From Casp-actino8 sp964614655 (lineage in GTDB: Bacteria > Actinomycetota > Acidimicrobiia > Acidimicrobiales > Ilumatobacteraceae), in the NCBI GenBank assembly GCA_964614655.1, contig CAZTPF010000019.1:1-35596 (forward strand): a stretch of DNA of 35,596 bases, in the 5' to 3' direction. This document shows positions 23,663 to 30,579 of the stretch, piece after piece. Each line of letters opens with the position of its first letter. The stretch's first letter is position 1. The position numbers were made by a program, and so were the translations under genes. Under the pieces are notes generated by a model. The model worked only from the letters and a program-made list of their open reading frames with translations. It was not told the DNA's origin and searched no databases.

Positions 23663-25314
23663 CCGACATGACTTCTGGTGCCGTGAATCCCCGCGCTGCG
23701 TGGAAGAAGGCCTTCGACGAGTCGCGAATTCGACCGGATCGATTCCAGACGATGTCGGGCATCCCTCTCGAGCCGGTGTACGGCCCCGAGGACCACGAGC
23801 ATCCGGGCCAGTACCCGTATACACGGGGCCCGTACGCCTCGATGTACCGATCCAAGTTGTGGACGATGCGCATGTTCGCCGGTTTCGGAACGGCGATCGA
23901 CACCAACCAGCGTTTCAAGGAGATCATCAAGGCCGGTGGTGACGGACTGTCCACTGCTTTCGACATGCCGACTCTTCTCGGGCTCGACTCCGACGATCCG
24001 ATGTCGCTCGGTGAAGTCGGCCGCTGCGGGGTCGCGATCGACACCTTGGCCGACATGCGCGATCTGTTCGCCGACATCGACCTCGGCGACATCACGACGT
24101 CGATGACGATCAACTCGCCGGCCGCCGTGGTGTTGGCGATGTTCGTCGCCCAGGCCGAGTCGGCCGGTGTGCCGCGTGCGCGCCTCGGCGGGACGCTGCA
24201 GAACGACATCTTGAAGGAGTACCAGGCTCAGAAGGAGTTCGTATTCCCGCCTCGCCAGTCGATGCGGCTCGTCCGCGACACGATGGCGTTCACGGCCACC
24301 GAGATGCCTCGTTGGCATTCGATCTCGATCTCCGGCTACCACATCCGCGAAGCCGGGGCGACGGCGGCCGAAGAACTCGCCTTCACACTCGGCAACGGGT
24401 TCGCCTACGTCGAATTGGCCCGACAGGCTGGTTTGCCCGTCGACGCCTTCGCACCGCGGCTGTCGTTCTTCTTCAACGCGCACATCGACTTCTTCGAGGA
24501 GATCGCCAAGTACCGGGCCGCCCGTCGCATCTGGGCTCGGTGGATGAAGGAGCGCTACGGCGCCGAGAACGAGCGGTCGTTGCAGTTGCGTTTCCACACC
24601 CAGACCGCCGGTGTGTCGCTCACGGCCCAGCAGCCCGAGGTCAACATCGTGCGCACGGCGATCGAGGCTCTGGCCGGGGTTCTCGGCGGTACGCAATCCC
24701 TGCACACGAATTCGATGGACGAAGCCCTTGCGTTGCCCACCGAGAAGGCGGCTCGAATCGCGTTGCGAACTCAGCAGGTGATCGCCTACGAGACGAACGT
24801 CGCCCACGTGGCCGACCCGCTCGGCGGCTCGTACTTCGTGGAGGAGCTCACCGACGAAATGGAACGTCGGGCCGAGGAGATCTTCGCCCGTATCGACGAA
24901 ATGGGCAGCGGCTCCATGCTCGAAGGTTGCATCACTGGTATCGAGGAGAACTGGTTCCAAGGTCGGATCGCCGATTCGGCGTACGAACTCGAACGGGCCT
25001 TCAACGCCGGCGAGCGAATCGTCGTGGGTGTCAATCGCTTCCTCGAGGGCAACGACGACGCCGATCTGGAGATCCTGCGCATCACCAACGAGGACGAAAA
25101 GAAGCAGCGCAACCGCCTGGCTCGCGTGAAGCAGGATCGTGACGACGGCGCGGTGGCCGACGCCCTCGATCGACTGGCCAAGGAGGCGATCGAGCCTGAC
25201 GTCAACCTGATGCCGGCGCTCATCGACGCCTCCCGTGCCTACGCAACAGTGGGCGAGATGATGAACACGATGGCCGGAGTGTTCGGCCGACACGTCGAAG
25301 TTCCGACGATCTAG
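23659..25314 (+). CDS. icmA: B12-dependent acyl-CoA mutase large subunit, isobutyryl-CoA mutase type
   Basis: A 551-residue catalytic subunit of the methylmalonyl-CoA mutase superfamily, rearranging the carbon skeleton of a short acyl-CoA with adenosylcobalamin. The TIM-barrel motifs are clear: TRGPYASMYRSKLWTMRMFAGFG, FDMPT, SISISGYHIREAG (His228) and SLHTNSMDEALALPTE. The B12 domain is absent and encoded by the next gene. At the two substrate-determining sites, Phe73 replaces the methylmalonyl-CoA mutase Tyr89 and Gln191 replaces Arg207, as in isobutyryl-CoA mutase (Phe80/Gln198). Ala100, in STAFDMPT, argues against 2-hydroxyisobutyryl-CoA mutase, which has Asp there. Isovaleryl/pivalyl-CoA activity is also possible. 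The ATG at 23659 overlaps the DCC gene. Confidence 0.87.
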   Translation: MTDMTSGAVNPRAAWKKAFDESRIRPDRFQTMSGIPLEPVYGPEDHEHPGQYPYTRGPYASMYRSKLWTMRMFAGFGTAIDTNQRFKEIIKAGGDGLSTAFDMPTLLGLDSDDPMSLGEVGRCGVAIDTLADMRDLFADIDLGDITTSMTINSPAAVVLAMFVAQAESAGVPRARLGGTLQNDILKEYQAQKEFVFPPRQSMRLVRDTMAFTATEMPRWHSISISGYHIREAGATAAEELAFTLGNGFAYVELARQAGLPVDAFAPRLSFFFNAHIDFFEEIAKYRAARRIWARWMKERYGAENERSLQLRFHTQTAGVSLTAQQPEVNIVRTAIEALAGVLGGTQSLHTNSMDEALALPTEKAARIALRTQQVIAYETNVAHVADPLGGSYFVEELTDEMERRAEEIFARIDEMGSGSMLEGCITGIEENWFQGRIADSAYELERAFNAGERIVVGVNRFLEGNDDADLEILRITNEDEKKQRNRLARVKQDRDDGAVADALDRLAKEAIEPDVNLMPALIDASRAYATVGEMMNTMAGVFGRHVEVPTI

Positions 25315-25331
25315 GACCGGGGGAGATCGAG

Positions 25332-25754
25332 ATGACGGCGACACGTGTGCTGGTGGCCAAGGTCGGACTCGACGGACACGATCGAGGAGTCAAGGTGGTG
25401 GCCCGCCTCCTGCGCGATGCCGGCTTCGAAGTGATCTACACCGGGTTGTTCCAGACCCCCGACACCGTCGCCGCAGCGGCCATCGACGAGGACGTCGACG
25501 TCATCGGGCTCTCGATGTTGTCGGGTGCGCACATGACTCTCGCTCCGCTGGTCGTCGAGGCTTTGCGCGCGCGTGGATGCGACACGCCCGTCGTGGTGGG
25601 TGGCATCGTTCCACCGCAGGACGTGGCCGAACTCGAAGCAAGTGGAGTCGCGGCCGTCCTCGGACCGGGTGCGTCGGCCGACGAGGTGGTGGAGACGATC
25701 GCTACTGCAGCCCGTGGAGAGCGCCCCCGTCGAGAGGCAACGCCACACCGGTGA
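25332..25754 (+). CDS. icmB: B12-dependent acyl-CoA mutase small (cobalamin-binding) subunit
   Basis: A 140-residue cobalamin-binding subunit. It has the base-off/His-on motif KVGLDGHDRGVKVVA with Asp14, cobalt-ligand His16 and Gly19, then GLSMLSGAHM and VVVGGIVPPQD, the usual B12-fold signatures. With the large subunit 17 nt upstream it makes the complete two-subunit mutase. GGGGGAG just before the ATG is the ribosome site. Its last 53 nt overlap the 3' end of the convergent SDR gene. The G-protein chaperone (MeaB type) is not in the window. Confidence 0.92.
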   Translation: MTATRVLVAKVGLDGHDRGVKVVARLLRDAGFEVIYTGLFQTPDTVAAAAIDEDVDVIGLSMLSGAHMTLAPLVVEALRARGCDTPVVVGGIVPPQDVAELEASGVAAVLGPGASADEVVETIATAARGERPRREATPHR

Positions 25755-26457
25755 CGAACTTCGTGTGCTCCGAGCACATGAAGGCGGCTACGTGCCCGAA
25801 GTCGTCGGGATCACCGAGTCGTCGGGCCGGAATCGCCGAGGCGACGGCGTCGAGATCGCCGTAGAGCGACGTCAGCCGATCGGTCGCGTGCAGTCCGGGT
25901 TGGAGGGAATTCACGGTGATGCCGTGAGGAGCGACTTCGCGTGCGACGGTCTTCAGGAATCCGGTGACACCGGCCCGGGCCGTGTTGGAGAGGATCAATC
26001 GATCGATCGGTTCGCGAACCGATGACGAAGTGATCGCCAGGACTCGACCCCAGCTCCGTTCGATCATGCCGGGAATCGCGGCCTGGCACAGTGCGACCGT
26101 CGACAGGAGATTCAGTCGGAGGGCCTCGTCGTACGCCGCGAAATCGGTGGACGCAAAGTTCCCGGGCGGAGGGCCGCCGGCATTGGCGATCAAGATGTCG
26201 ATGCCACCGAGGACGCGATTCGCTTCGGTGACGAGATCGGTGGCGGCGGAGTGATCGCTCACGTCGGCTGGCACCACGTGAACCGTGGCGCCGGCGACCG
26301 GTTCGATGGTGGTCGCCGCCGCTTCGAGTCGGGCGAGCGAGCGGGACGAGATCACGACCGAGACGCCGTTGGCGGCCAGTGCGCGGGCCGTGGCCAGGCC
26401 GAGACCACTCGACGCACCCGTGACGAGGGCGCGGCGTCCGGAGATTCCGAGATCCAT
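25702..26457 (-). CDS. Atypical SDR-family protein lacking the catalytic Tyr-Lys motif
   Basis: A 251-residue Rossmann protein resembling 3-oxoacyl-ACP reductases. The nucleotide loop TGASSGLGLATARAL and IANAGG motif are present, and ITSSSVREP carries the Ser. Where the active-site YxxxK belongs the sequence reads LILSNTARAGVTGFLKT, so Tyr is Asn and Lys is Arg. This matches a known SDR subgroup (BKR-like) that departs from the catalytic tetrad; activity may be altered or absent. It follows the Dabb gene by 1 nt, so they form one operon. Confidence 0.82.
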   Translation of the reverse strand: MDLGISGRRALVTGASSGLGLATARALAANGVSVVISSRSLARLEAAATTIEPVAGATVHVVPADVSDHSAATDLVTEANRVLGGIDILIANAGGPPPGNFASTDFAAYDEALRLNLLSTVALCQAAIPGMIERSWGRVLAITSSSVREPIDRLILSNTARAGVTGFLKTVAREVAPHGITVNSLQPGLHATDRLTSLYGDLDAVASAIPARRLGDPDDFGHVAAFMCSEHTKFVTGVALPLDGGALHGLQ

Positions 26458-26458
26458 G

Positions 26459-26758
26459 TCAGAACTCCATCTGGATCGCCGCGCGCTCGGCGACGTAGTC
26501 GGCGGTGTAGGTGGCGATGAAGGCCTTGTGGTCGGGGTGATCTCGATATTCGAGGTAGCCCTCGACGTCGTCGAACTCGGCGATCACGGCGTAGTCGAAA
26601 GTGCCCGGGTTGACACCGAGGTTGCGTCCGAAGAGATACGTACGGATCGACGGAACCTTCGCCGGCAGGTCGGCGAGGGCCGCTTCGGCCGCGTCGACAT
26701 GGTCGGGAGTGACGTCGGGTTTCCAGCGGAACAGTACGGCATGGCGAACACGTGACAT
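26459..26758 (-). CDS. Dabb (stress-responsive A/B barrel) domain protein
   Basis: A 99-residue single-domain protein. It starts VRHAVLFRWKPDVT and contains FDYAVIAEFDDVEGYLEYRDHPDHKAF, the recognisable Dabb pattern of dimeric alpha/beta barrels. Members include stress-induced plant proteins and some small cyclases or decarboxylases; most bacterial ones are uncharacterised. It is first in the operon with the atypical SDR. The ATG at 26758 has TACGCT exactly 6 nt upstream. Confidence 0.85.
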   Translation of the reverse strand: MSRVRHAVLFRWKPDVTPDHVDAAEAALADLPAKVPSIRTYLFGRNLGVNPGTFDYAVIAEFDDVEGYLEYRDHPDHKAFIATYTADYVAERAAIQMEF

Positions 26759-26764
26759 GTCTCG

Positions 26765-26770
26765 AGCGTA
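26765..26770 (-). promoter_or_regulatory. -10 element of the Dabb/SDR operon (leaderless)
   Basis: Minus-strand TACGCT, 6 nt (CGAGAC), then the ATG at 26758. No ribosome site is visible before the start. Confidence 0.5.
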
Positions 26771-26792
26771 GACGTTGCTCGGATGTTCGGGT

Positions 26793-27725
26793 TCAGCCGC
26801 GGACGACGGTGAGCGAGGCGAGACGTGAATCCGGTGTCGGCCGAGCTCCGATGTGCTCGATCACCCAGGCCGAGACGCGTGTCGCGAACCGCGCCGCGTC
26901 GACCGGTGATCGATGGACGAGGTGATGAGCGAGAAATGCACCGGCGAAGGAGTCGCCGGCGCCGGTCGCGTCGACGAGTTTGTTGGTGGCCGGCGGGATG
27001 TGGGTGACCGAATCACCGTCGAGGACGAGTGCACCGTCGGCATCGAGTTTCAGAACGACCAACGCGCCGGGGAAGACCTTGGCCATGTCGCGTGCGATGT
27101 CGTGCGGATCGTCGCAGCCGGTGAGCACTTGACCTTCTTCTTTGTTCGGCAGGACGATGTCGACGTCGAGATCGGCGCAGGTGGCGAGGAACTGTTCGAC
27201 ACCCATCTCCTGAATCATCTGGAACGACCCGGGGTCGAACGAGACCGTCGCCCCCGACTGCTGGGCGAGTCGGGCCGCTCGCCGGGCGGCCGATCTCGGG
27301 GGGTCGGTGAAAAAGGACCACGCGGTGAGATGAAGGTGATCGCTGCCGGCGACCACGCCGACCGGGACTTCCGACGGCATGAGATAGAAGTCGGCGCCGT
27401 GTCCCGAAACCATCGATCGCTGACCGGTGTGATCGACGAAGACGGCGACCGAGCCGGTGGGATGAACGTCGGTCTCGACGAAATGGGCATGGACGCCCTC
27501 GCGTCGAAGATCCTCGTCGGCGAGCTGGCCGAATCTGTCGCGGCCGATCTTGCCGACGAAACTCGTGTCGAGTCCGCATCGCCGCGCCCAGACGGCCACG
27601 TTGGCAGCACTTCCGCCCGGAGTCAGCATCACCTCGCCGAAGGTGTCGCCGCCGCGCAAGAGTTCGCTGTTGGTCCGGATGAGGACGTCCCATGCGAAGT
27701 CGCCGAGCACGCAGAGTCGTGTCAC
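26793..27725 (-). CDS. PfkB/ribokinase-family carbohydrate kinase
   Basis: A 310-residue sugar or nucleoside kinase. The N-terminal LCVLGDFAWDVLIRT strand and the first signature GGSAANVAVWARRCG are followed by the C-terminal signature DATGAGDSFAGAFLAHHL with the catalytic Asp. NKEEGQVLTG fits the family's ADP/phosphate region. The substrate (ribose, 2-keto-3-deoxygluconate, fructose or a nucleoside) cannot be told. I chose the GTG at 27725 because TACCGT lies 7 nt upstream and it begins right before the first strand; the frame to 27761 adds 12 residues over the promoter. Confidence 0.85.
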   Translation of the reverse strand: MTRLCVLGDFAWDVLIRTNSELLRGGDTFGEVMLTPGGSAANVAVWARRCGLDTSFVGKIGRDRFGQLADEDLRREGVHAHFVETDVHPTGSVAVFVDHTGQRSMVSGHGADFYLMPSEVPVGVVAGSDHLHLTAWSFFTDPPRSAARRAARLAQQSGATVSFDPGSFQMIQEMGVEQFLATCADLDVDIVLPNKEEGQVLTGCDDPHDIARDMAKVFPGALVVLKLDADGALVLDGDSVTHIPPATNKLVDATGAGDSFAGAFLAHHLVHRSPVDAARFATRVSAWVIEHIGARPTPDSRLASLTVVRG

Positions 27726-27732
27726 GTGACGA

Positions 27733-27738
27733 ACGGTA
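27733..27738 (-). promoter_or_regulatory. -10 element of the PfkB gene
   Basis: Minus-strand TACCGT with 7 nt to the GTG at 27725. It shares a 60-nt divergent region with the promoter of the Sec-lipoprotein gene. Confidence 0.42.
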
Positions 27739-27773
27739 CCGGTGTCCGACCGGACTGCCACGTCCGGCCTCGT

Positions 27774-27779
27774 TAGGGT
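27774..27779 (+). promoter_or_regulatory. -10 element of the thioredoxin-like selenoprotein gene (leaderless)
   Basis: TAGGGT, exactly 6 nt (GACGTC), then the GTG at 27786. Confidence 0.5.
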
Positions 27780-27785
27780 GACGTC

Positions 27786-28319
27786 GTGCTCCGAGTCTCC
27801 CTCGCCGTTGCCATCGCCTCGCTGAGCATCGTGGCGTGCGGCAGCGACTCGTCGACGAGCGAAGGCGCCGTTGCCGTTTCCGCGTCGACGGCTCCCTCGT
27901 CGAACGTGGCGTCGAACGACTCGTCACCGGCGACGTCCGAGAGCGAGCGACCGAGTGCCCTTCTCGTCTCCGAGCTCCCCGAGATTTCGGGCCCGACGGT
28001 TCTCTGGTTCTGGGCGCCTGGTTGAGGCCTGTGCAATCTCGAAGCACCCTCGGTCGAGGATGCACGACAGAAATACGACGGGCAGGTCGACTTCGTCGGA
28101 GTGGCGTGGGCCGGATCGTCCGAGTCGATGAACGACTTCATCGGCAAGCACGGTCTCACGTTTCCGAACGTCGACGATCAACGGGGCGAGGTGTTCGCGT
28201 CGTTCGGAGTCACCGGTCAGCCGGCGTGGGTCTTTCTCGACGAGTCCGGTGAGGGTCGGCGGGTCCTCGGATCACTCGACGCCGATCAACTCGACGTTCT
28301 GATCGCCGAAATCTCCTGA
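27786..28319 (+). CDS. Candidate selenocysteine-containing thioredoxin-like lipoprotein (in-frame TGA at 28023-28025)
   Basis: Reading through one TGA gives a continuous 177-residue TlpA/thioredoxin-like protein. The leader ends in a lipobox (LSIVAC, Cys18), then a Ser/Ala-rich linker to about residue 60. The fold starts TVLWFWAPG, the TGA is codon 80, and GLCNLEAP follows. The redox motif is thus U-G-L-C, with selenocysteine replacing the first Cys of CxxC. Downstream the same frame continues with VDFVGVAWAG, the helix ESMNDFIGKHGLTFP and the cis-Pro segment GVTGQPAWVFLDESG. A hairpin suited to a bacterial SECIS lies just after the TGA. Simple ORF calling splits it at the TGA (27786-28025 and from 28101). 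A nonsense mutation is the main alternative. It would act as an extracytoplasmic thiol or peroxide redox protein. Confidence 0.78.
28044..28063 (+). promoter_or_regulatory. Candidate bacterial SECIS hairpin
   Basis: GCACCCTC (28044-28051) pairs with GAGGATGC (28056-28063) with one C-A mismatch, closing a GGTC loop (28052-28055). The loop begins 26 nt after the TGA, inside the 16-37 nt range described for bacterial SECIS elements, and GGUC also forms the SelB-binding loop of E. coli fdhF. A competing longer stem (28032-28042 with 28054-28064) would hide this loop. Confidence 0.55.
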
Positions 28320-29299
28320 ATCACCGGAGCGAACCGGGCGTCGTCGCTCGGGTCGGACGGAGGTTGGATCAACACGTGGTCGGTGAGGCCGGCGAACCAC
28401 TCGTCGATCGTGGACGCGAGTTCGTCCCATGTCGCCGACGGGACCAGTGCATCGAGATGCTCGTCGGTCAGGACGTCGGCGAGTCGATTCCACTCGCCTT
28501 TGCGAGTGAGGTCCTGAAGACGGGCTCCGACGTCTTCCCAGCCGAACAGTTCGAGGGTTCGGCGGTAGGCCGGAGTCGAATACAAAAAGGCCAGTACGGC
28601 GCGCTGAGTGTCTCGGCTCGCGACGACGTCGTCGGCCGTTCGACCGGTCATGATCGGGGCCGCCGTGGCGATCTCCACCACTCGTCCTGCTCTCGAAACG
28701 GCCGGGTGCAGACGTTCTCGCAGGAACCGCGGATGCGAGTTCGTCGGATGGGTCACCAGACCGTCGGCGACCTCGGCGGCCAATTCGATCGCCTGATCGT
28801 TGATGCCTCCGAGCCACAGCTGCGGACCGGGATGCGGGAGAGGTCCGGGATCGAAGAACGGTTGCAGTCTCGTGATCGAGTAGCTGTCGGTTTCGACGTG
28901 GAGCCGCTCGCCGGTGGTGAACGCATGCCAGGCGGCCCGCACGACGGCGACGTAATCGCGCATCCACGGAATCGGCGGGCGCCACGGGACGCCGAATCGG
29001 CCCTCGACGTTCTGGCGGATCTGCGTGCCGAGTCCGAGATCGAAGCGTCCGCCGCTCATTCGTGACAGATCCCAGGCCTGGAGAGCGACGAGCATCGGAC
29101 TGCGCGGAAAGGCGAGAGTCAGACTCGTCTGGACGCGCAACGTCGTGGTGTGTTCGAGGGCCAACAGGGCCACGCTGAGGGAGTCGTGGATGGTCTCGGG
29201 CACGTGCAGCACGTCGAACCCGAGTGCTTCGATGCGTCTGGCGTAGTCGCCCGTGTCCTCGAGAGGCAGGCGGTCGCTCATTCCGGCCACGACCTTCAC
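28286..29299 (-). CDS. LLM-class F420-dependent oxidoreductase
   Basis: A 337-residue luciferase-like TIM-barrel protein. The N-terminus VKVVAGMSDRLPLEDTGDYARRIEALGFD, the SLTLAFPRSPMLVALQAWDLSRMSGGRF block and LGLGTQ are typical of actinobacterial F420-dependent LLM enzymes, and GPQLWLGGIN marks the later barrel. The substrate is unknown. The GTG at 29299 is fixed by TACCCT exactly 6 nt upstream; the long frame to 29590 runs antisense into the Rieske gene. It overlaps the selenoprotein gene tail to tail by 34 nt and is divergent from the Rieske oxygenase, with 60 nt between starts. Confidence 0.86.
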   Translation of the reverse strand: MKVVAGMSDRLPLEDTGDYARRIEALGFDVLHVPETIHDSLSVALLALEHTTTLRVQTSLTLAFPRSPMLVALQAWDLSRMSGGRFDLGLGTQIRQNVEGRFGVPWRPPIPWMRDYVAVVRAAWHAFTTGERLHVETDSYSITRLQPFFDPGPLPHPGPQLWLGGINDQAIELAAEVADGLVTHPTNSHPRFLRERLHPAVSRAGRVVEIATAAPIMTGRTADDVVASRDTQRAVLAFLYSTPAYRRTLELFGWEDVGARLQDLTRKGEWNRLADVLTDEHLDALVPSATWDELASTIDEWFAGLTDHVLIQPPSDPSDDARFAPVIQEISAIRTSS

Positions 29300-29305
29300 G
29301 GTTCC

Positions 29306-29311
29306 AGGGTA
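29306..29311 (-). promoter_or_regulatory. -10 element of the LLM oxidoreductase gene (leaderless)
   Basis: Minus-strand TACCCT, 6 nt (GGAACC), then the GTG at 29299. Confidence 0.52.
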
Positions 29312-29324
29312 GTGATCGGCTCGA

Positions 29325-29353
29325 TTCACACGACCATCGACGCGATCTAGGCT
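29325..29353 (+). promoter_or_regulatory. Promoter of the Rieske oxygenase gene (leaderless)
   Basis: TTCACA at 29325-29330, a 17-nt spacer, TAGGCT at 29348-29353, then 6 nt and the ATG at 29360. It is one mismatch from the -35 consensus with ideal spacing. Confidence 0.7.
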
Positions 29354-29359
29354 CGGGCC

Positions 29360-30514
29360 ATGGGGGAGTCGCCGGTCCACGTCGCGCGTCGGGGCGACCT
29401 GCCGCAGCGAGCCGGAGTGGGTGTGCCGCCGACGCCCGATCACGGACCGTCGACGATGGACACCGAGGTCTATCGAGACTCCGAACGGCACCAGCGTGAG
29501 CGTCGCACCGTGCTGGCGACGCATTGGTTGATCGCTGGCCGCGAGGAGCAGGTGCCGGAGGCCGGCGATTGGCTCACCTACGAGGGTCACGGGGAGTCGG
29601 TCGTGGTGGTTCGCCAGTCAGACGGATCACTGGCGGCCTTTCACAACGTGTGCTCCCATCGCGGTCCGGCGATCGTCACTGCGCTGACCGGTTGCGGTGC
29701 ACGTCGATTCACGTGTCCGTATCACGGTTGGGTGTACGACACCACCGGTCGCTTGGTCGGCGTTCCGGAGCGAGAGGACTTCGATCCATCGCACCTCGAC
29801 ACCGGCGCGCCAGCCGTCGCCGTCGACGTGTGGGCCGGCTGGATCTGGATCAATCTGCTCGGACCCGATCGGGCGCCGGCTCTCGTCGACGCGATCGGTG
29901 AGGAGATCGCGGCCGATCTGGGTGCATTCAAGATGGAGGACATGGTTCTCCACGAGGTCCTCGAGTTCGACGTGCCGGTCAATTACAAGGCGGTCGTCGA
30001 CGGTTTCAACGAGATCTATCACGTGACCGAGTTGCATCACGTTCCGCCGGCCTTCACCAAAGCGGCTCGCGAGGCCACGTTCCACGTCGTGGGCGACAAC
30101 TACATGTGTTTCGTGCCCAAGCCCCAACATCTCGATGCTCTGGCCGATCCTGGCTACGACCATCACCGATTCGCCATCTGTCACTACCTGGTGTTCCCGA
30201 ACACGGTGTTCAACTGCAATCCTGAACACATCCAGGTGTTCCAACCGATTCCGATCGAGGTCGACCGGACGCGGTTCCTGTGTTGGGAGATCGTCTACCG
30301 GGGTGATCGCGACGATCCGGAGTACGAGCGGTACTTTCACCGCACCATGGCCGAATGGGAGGGTTTGAAGCGGGTCGTGGCCGAGGACATCTCCATCTAC
30401 GAGCAGATGGCGCGCACCAAACGATCGAGCGCGTTCACTCGGCAGATCCTCTCGGCGCGCGAGTTCAAGATCGCTCACTATCACGATCAGATGGACCGAA
30501 AGAGCTCCGTCTGA
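29360..30514 (+). CDS. Rieske [2Fe-2S] aromatic-ring-hydroxylating oxygenase, large subunit
   Basis: A 384-residue oxygenase alpha subunit. The Rieske cluster ligands are Cys98 and His100 (VCSHRG) and Cys119 and His122 (CPYHGW). The mononuclear iron site is GFNEIYHVTELHH with His221 and His226 and a distant Asp343 (VVAEDISIYEQ). Such enzymes hydroxylate or demethylate aromatic or sterol-like substrates with a separate reductase; none is adjacent, nor is a beta subunit, so it is probably a homomeric type. The start at 29360 agrees with the leaderless promoter; an ATG at 29456 is the nearest alternative and would still precede the Rieske domain. Confidence 0.9.
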   Translation: MGESPVHVARRGDLPQRAGVGVPPTPDHGPSTMDTEVYRDSERHQRERRTVLATHWLIAGREEQVPEAGDWLTYEGHGESVVVVRQSDGSLAAFHNVCSHRGPAIVTALTGCGARRFTCPYHGWVYDTTGRLVGVPEREDFDPSHLDTGAPAVAVDVWAGWIWINLLGPDRAPALVDAIGEEIAADLGAFKMEDMVLHEVLEFDVPVNYKAVVDGFNEIYHVTELHHVPPAFTKAAREATFHVVGDNYMCFVPKPQHLDALADPGYDHHRFAICHYLVFPNTVFNCNPEHIQVFQPIPIEVDRTRFLCWEIVYRGDRDDPEYERYFHRTMAEWEGLKRVVAEDISIYEQMARTKRSSAFTRQILSAREFKIAHYHDQMDRKSSV

Positions 30515-30532
30515 CCTGCTAGACGGCGTTTT
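30507..30532 (+). terminator. Possible weak terminator after the Rieske gene
   Basis: CCGTC (30507-30511) pairs with GACGG (30522-30526) over a 10-nt loop, followed by CG and TTTT (30529-30532). The stem has only five pairs and includes the stop codon, so efficiency is doubtful. Confidence 0.35.
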
Positions 30533-30534
30533 CC

Positions 30535-30562
30535 TCTTTTCTCTCAAGTGGGAGAGGAAAGG
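30535..30562 (+). repeat. Inverted repeat (hairpin) in front of the NlpC/P60 gene
   Basis: Pyrimidine-rich 30535-30545 pairs with purine-rich 30552-30562 (11 pairs, two of them G-T) around AAGTGG. It overlaps the proposed sigma-28-like promoter, so it may be an operator or a coincidence of the sequence bias. Confidence 0.4.
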
Positions 30563-30571
30563 TTTCGATAC
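30544..30571 (+). promoter_or_regulatory. sigma-28/WhiG-like promoter of the NlpC/P60 gene
   Basis: TCAAGTGG at 30544-30551, 12 nt, then TTCGATAC at 30564-30571, ending 8 nt before the GTG at 30580. Compared with the M15 peptidase promoter at 2304-2330, CAAGT, CGATACC and the distance to GTG are shared; the spacer is one base longer. Confidence 0.4.
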
Positions 30572-30579
30572 CCATCCTC

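Noticed and set aside
23626..25344. Long minus-strand reading frame opposite the mutase gene
   Set aside because: No recognisable domain; the plus strand codes a clear mutase subunit over the same span.
28101..28319. Separate small gene for the downstream half of the thioredoxin-like protein
   Set aside because: It would begin in the middle of the fold without the redox motif, a promoter or a ribosome site; reading through the TGA gives one complete protein.
30515..30579. c-di-AMP (ydaO-type) riboswitch before the NlpC/P60 gene
   Set aside because: Such switches are common before actinobacterial wall hydrolases, but only 65 nt are available and the conserved blocks are missing.
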